Shown: in pieces, positions 39,942 to 41,653 of the stretch
Layout of the letters: every line of letters starts with the position of its first letter
Numbering within the stretch: position 1 is the stretch's first letter
Origin: Methanobacteriota archaeon
Lineage (GTDB): Archaea > Thermoplasmatota > DTKX01 > VGTL01
Reading direction: 5' to 3'
DNA length: 41,653 bases
Assembly: GCA_016874675.1 (NCBI GenBank)
Contig: VGTL01000019.1
Span: 1 to 41,653 of the forward strand
Translations under genes and position numbers: made by a program
Notes under the pieces: generated by a model
The model's database searches: none
What the model saw: only the letters and a program-made list of their open reading frames with translations
What the model was told of the DNA's origin: nothing

Positions 39942-41285
39942 TTGACATCGACCAAGGACACAAAAGGCCAGGACGAAGCCACCCTCCGCTTCCTGCGAAA
40001 GAGCTTCTCCGACTACTACGCCGGGGCAAAGCTCGAGATGCCCGACCGCTTCGGCCGCCGGGAGTGGGGGTTCATGTTCTTCGGGCGCGACAGCATGCTG
40101 CGCCACCTCGCCCTGAGGTCGGCCGACGAGGCGAGGGCCTTCCTTCGGCGCGAGGCGCCGGCCCACTCCTACCACTCCACCGCCTACTACGAGAGGCCGG
40201 ACGCCCAGAACATGAAGGAAAAGAAGTGGCTCGGGGCCGACCTCATCTTCGATCTGGACGCCGACCACATCGAGGGCTCTGCGGCGATGGGCTACGAGGA
40301 GATGCTCTCCGTGGTCAAGCGCGAGATAGTCCGGCTGGCCGAGGAGTTCATCCTGGGCGACCTGGGCTTCGATATCCGGTCGGTGCAGCTCGTGTTCAGC
40401 GGGGGCCGGGGCTACCACATCCACGTGAGGCACCCGTCCGTGCTGGAGCTCGGGAGCCGGGAGCGCCGCGAGATGGTGGACTACATCACCGGCGTAGGGC
40501 TGGACCTGTCGGCCGGCACCGTGAGCCCGGCGATGCAGGAGGGCGGGCGCGCCAGCGGCATCTTCCGCGCGGAGGTGGTCGGGGCGCGGGGGACGGGGCG
40601 CTTCGCCAAGGCGGTCAAGGCCCGGCGGCTGCCGGCGCCCGACGCCCCCGGCTGGGAGGGCCGGATGGCCCGCGCCACGCTGGCGCTGCTTGCGGAGCTC
40701 GAGGCCGCCGGAGAGAAGGCCGCCGTGGAGCGGATGACCGTCCTGCAGGGCCCGGGAAAGCGCGGCCTGGGCGCCGGGAACGCAAGGAAGCTCTACGCCG
40801 ACCTCTTTGCCGGGAAGCCCGGCGGGCTCCGGGGCGCGGACCGCATCCGCCAAGACGGCGTGGTGGACGTCTTCTCCAAAGACGAGCTCGCGGGCTGGTT
40901 CTTCGAGATGATAAAGGAGACCGCCGGCGTCAAGCTGGAGAAGAAGGAGGGCGCGGCGGACGGCCGGGTGACCGGCGTGAAGGCCACGGGCGAGACAGAC
41001 GAGCCCGTCACGTCGGACGTGAAGAGGCTCATCCGCCTGCCCACCTCCCTGCACGGGAAGACAGGTTTCCTTGTGGCGCCGCTTTCGATAGACGAGGTCA
41101 AGGGCTTCGAGCCTCTCCGGGACGCCGTGGTGCTGCCGGCGGCCCCGGTCAGGGTCGCGGTTCGGAAGGCGTTGCAGGTGAGGCTCCGCGGGGAGGACTT
41201 CAGGCTGGAGCCCGGGCCCGCCGAGCTCCCGGCCTTTGCCGCGGTCTTCGCGATGGGACGCGGGGCGGCGTCATTCGCAGGGTGA
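39942..41285 (+). CDS. priS: DNA primase small subunit PriS
   Basis: A 447-residue catalytic subunit of archaeo-eukaryotic primase. Metal-binding D104 and D106 lie in DLIFDLDADH. SGGRGYHIHV is the conserved nucleotide-binding block and SLHGKTGF the C-terminal one (R/T-x-x-SLHGK). The protein makes RNA and DNA primers for replication. No cysteine occurs anywhere in the protein, so the zinc-binding knuckle of some relatives is absent. It starts at a TTG (39942) seven bases after vapC; a weak AAGGCGG precedes it. No priL neighbour is visible. The last 50 residues are poorly conserved. Confidence 0.94.
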   Translation: MTSTKDTKGQDEATLRFLRKSFSDYYAGAKLEMPDRFGRREWGFMFFGRDSMLRHLALRSADEARAFLRREAPAHSYHSTAYYERPDAQNMKEKKWLGADLIFDLDADHIEGSAAMGYEEMLSVVKREIVRLAEEFILGDLGFDIRSVQLVFSGGRGYHIHVRHPSVLELGSRERREMVDYITGVGLDLSAGTVSPAMQEGGRASGIFRAEVVGARGTGRFAKAVKARRLPAPDAPGWEGRMARATLALLAELEAAGEKAAVERMTVLQGPGKRGLGAGNARKLYADLFAGKPGGLRGADRIRQDGVVDVFSKDELAGWFFEMIKETAGVKLEKKEGAADGRVTGVKATGETDEPVTSDVKRLIRLPTSLHGKTGFLVAPLSIDEVKGFEPLRDAVVLPAAPVRVAVRKALQVRLRGEDFRLEPGPAELPAFAAVFAMGRGAASFAG

Positions 41286-41291
41286 GCCCCC

Positions 41292-41331
41292 TTGCACCCT
41301 TGCTGCCTTGCTGCCTTCCACCCTTGCGCCC
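41292..41331. repeat. Five TTNCNNCC octamers
   Basis: TTGCACCC, TTGCTGCC twice, TTCCACCC and TTGCGCCC run in tandem just after priS. The same octamers build the array at 26914-27051. Confidence 0.8.
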
Positions 41332-41334
41332 CCA

Positions 41335-41351
41335 GACGCCCTCCGGGCGTC
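41335..41351 (+). terminator. GC hairpin after priS
   Basis: GACGCCC (41335-41341), loop TCC, GGGCGTC (41345-41351), then TTT. A perfect seven-base stem 50 bases after the priS stop. The T-run is short, so a role as terminator is only likely. A second perfect stem, AGGCGAG with CTCGCCT, follows at 41359-41377. Confidence 0.5.
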
Positions 41352-41366
41352 TTTGCCTAGGCGAGC

Positions 41367-41411
41367 TTCGCTCGCCTGCGGTTCGCTCGCCTGCGGTTCG
41401 CTCGCCTGCGG
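41367..41411. repeat. Three tandem 15-bp units
   Basis: TTCGCTCGCCTGCGG is repeated three times without change (41367-41381, 41382-41396, 41397-41411). The first copy is part of the stem at 41359-41377. Confidence 0.9.
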
Positions 41412-41471
41412 TTGTGCCCTGCGCCTTGCGCCTTTTAATACATTCACAAATCGCGAAAACTAAGCTATAAA

Positions 41472-41498
41472 TGGTACGTACCAGAATAAATATATTAA
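41472..41498 (+). promoter_or_regulatory. Palindrome and TATA box of the last gene
   Basis: TGGTACGTACCA (41472-41483) is a perfect 12-base palindrome directly ahead of the TATA-like AATAAATATATTAA (41485-41498). Start of transcription would be near 41515-41520, almost at the ATG at 41521. GTACCAGAA here is shared with 9082-9090. Confidence 0.55.
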
Positions 41499-41520
41499 GG
41501 AGGCCGCATCTAAAGTTGCA

Positions 41521-41653
41521 ATGCCGGATGCGCCGGCAGGGAAAGGAGATTCCGTGACATCCCGCTCATCCCGCTTCATCCGGGGGTCGCTGGCCGCGAT
41601 CCTCGTCGCCTCGATGCTTCTGACAGCGATACCGCCCGGGGTGCTCGGCGCCG
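41521..41653 (+). CDS. N-terminus of a secreted protein (runs off the window)
   Basis: The frame stays open to the window end. From the GTG at 41554 it reads MTSRSSRFIRGSLAAILVAS, then a hydrophobic stretch ending GVLGA, a standard signal peptide. AAAGGAG lies six bases ahead of that GTG. The ATG at 41521, close to the predicted transcription start, would add 11 residues and give an almost leaderless mRNA. I cannot decide between them. The mature protein lies outside; by its neighbours it may be another surface protein. Confidence 0.7.
   Translation, partial: MPDAPAGKGDSVTSRSSRFIRGSLAAILVASMLLTAIPPGVLGA

Noticed and set aside
1-41653. Insertion sequence or integrase
   Set aside because: I saw no transposase or integrase-like protein and no terminal inverted repeats flanking the accessory genes; movement is inferred only from duplications and composition.
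1-41653. tRNA or rRNA genes
   Set aside because: No cloverleaf with TTCGA-type loop and acceptor pairing, and no rRNA-like stretch, was found by reading either strand.

Overview
The window is archaeal chromosomal DNA, most likely from an uncultured, GC-rich member of the Thermoplasmatota (inference). Archaeal signs are the exosome superoperon with a proteasome alpha subunit (psmA, SBDS/Sdo1, Rrp4, Rrp41, Rrp42, eL43, RpoP, Pcc1, prefoldin beta), the archaeo-eukaryotic primase small subunit, archaeal-type TruD, TATA boxes 20-35 bases ahead of starts, short leaders, and two very large surface proteins ending in PGF-CTERM-like anchors. The phylum guess rests on the abundance of giant surface proteins with cytoplasmic winged-helix or zinc-ribbon tails.

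Layout: (1) 1-4.1 kb is an accessory patch with a duplicated and decayed DNA methyltransferase, a ParE/RelE module, a PIN protein with a 324-residue unknown partner, a DUF488 fragment and a second RelE module. (2) 4.1-9.0 kb has a YdeI-like gene, a DUF234-type ATPase whose TATA box lies between two matching palindromes, a truncated YdeI copy with a nonsense codon, a UbiA prenyltransferase, a MarR-GNAT fusion and a GyrI-like gene that has lost its middle. (3) 9.1-26.8 kb is dominated by surface proteins built on seven-repeat propellers: one with FN3 domains, a membrane span and cytoplasmic zinc ribbons; one with a membrane span and two cytoplasmic winged helices; one with a frameshifted seventh blade; one with PIG/cadherin-like domains and a PGF-CTERM; then an Asp-box (sialidase-like) protein. 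A Fic protein, an aminotransferase and a DUF4143 ATPase lie among them. (4) 27.1-33.9 kb is the housekeeping superoperon. (5) 34.0-41.3 kb has a nucleotidyltransferase-HEPN pair, truD, a giant Ig-repeat surface protein, an AbrB-PIN toxin-antitoxin pair and priS. The window ends in the signal peptide of another secreted protein.

How the parts may work together: the superoperon couples RNA decay (exosome), ribosome maturation (Sdo1, eL43), transcription (RpoP), tRNA t6A synthesis (Pcc1) and protein folding and turnover (prefoldin, proteasome). The most interesting candidate system is the membrane-tethered transcription factor at 15375-18350: a 28-bp element matching at 26 of 28 positions lies upstream of it and of the propeller gene at 20123, suggesting a surface-sensing regulon. 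Other second-look signals are the paired operators of the DUF234 ATPase, the PIN plus unknown-partner operon, a 200-residue disordered extension on Rrp4, and an abrupt composition switch inside the gene at 21600-25244.
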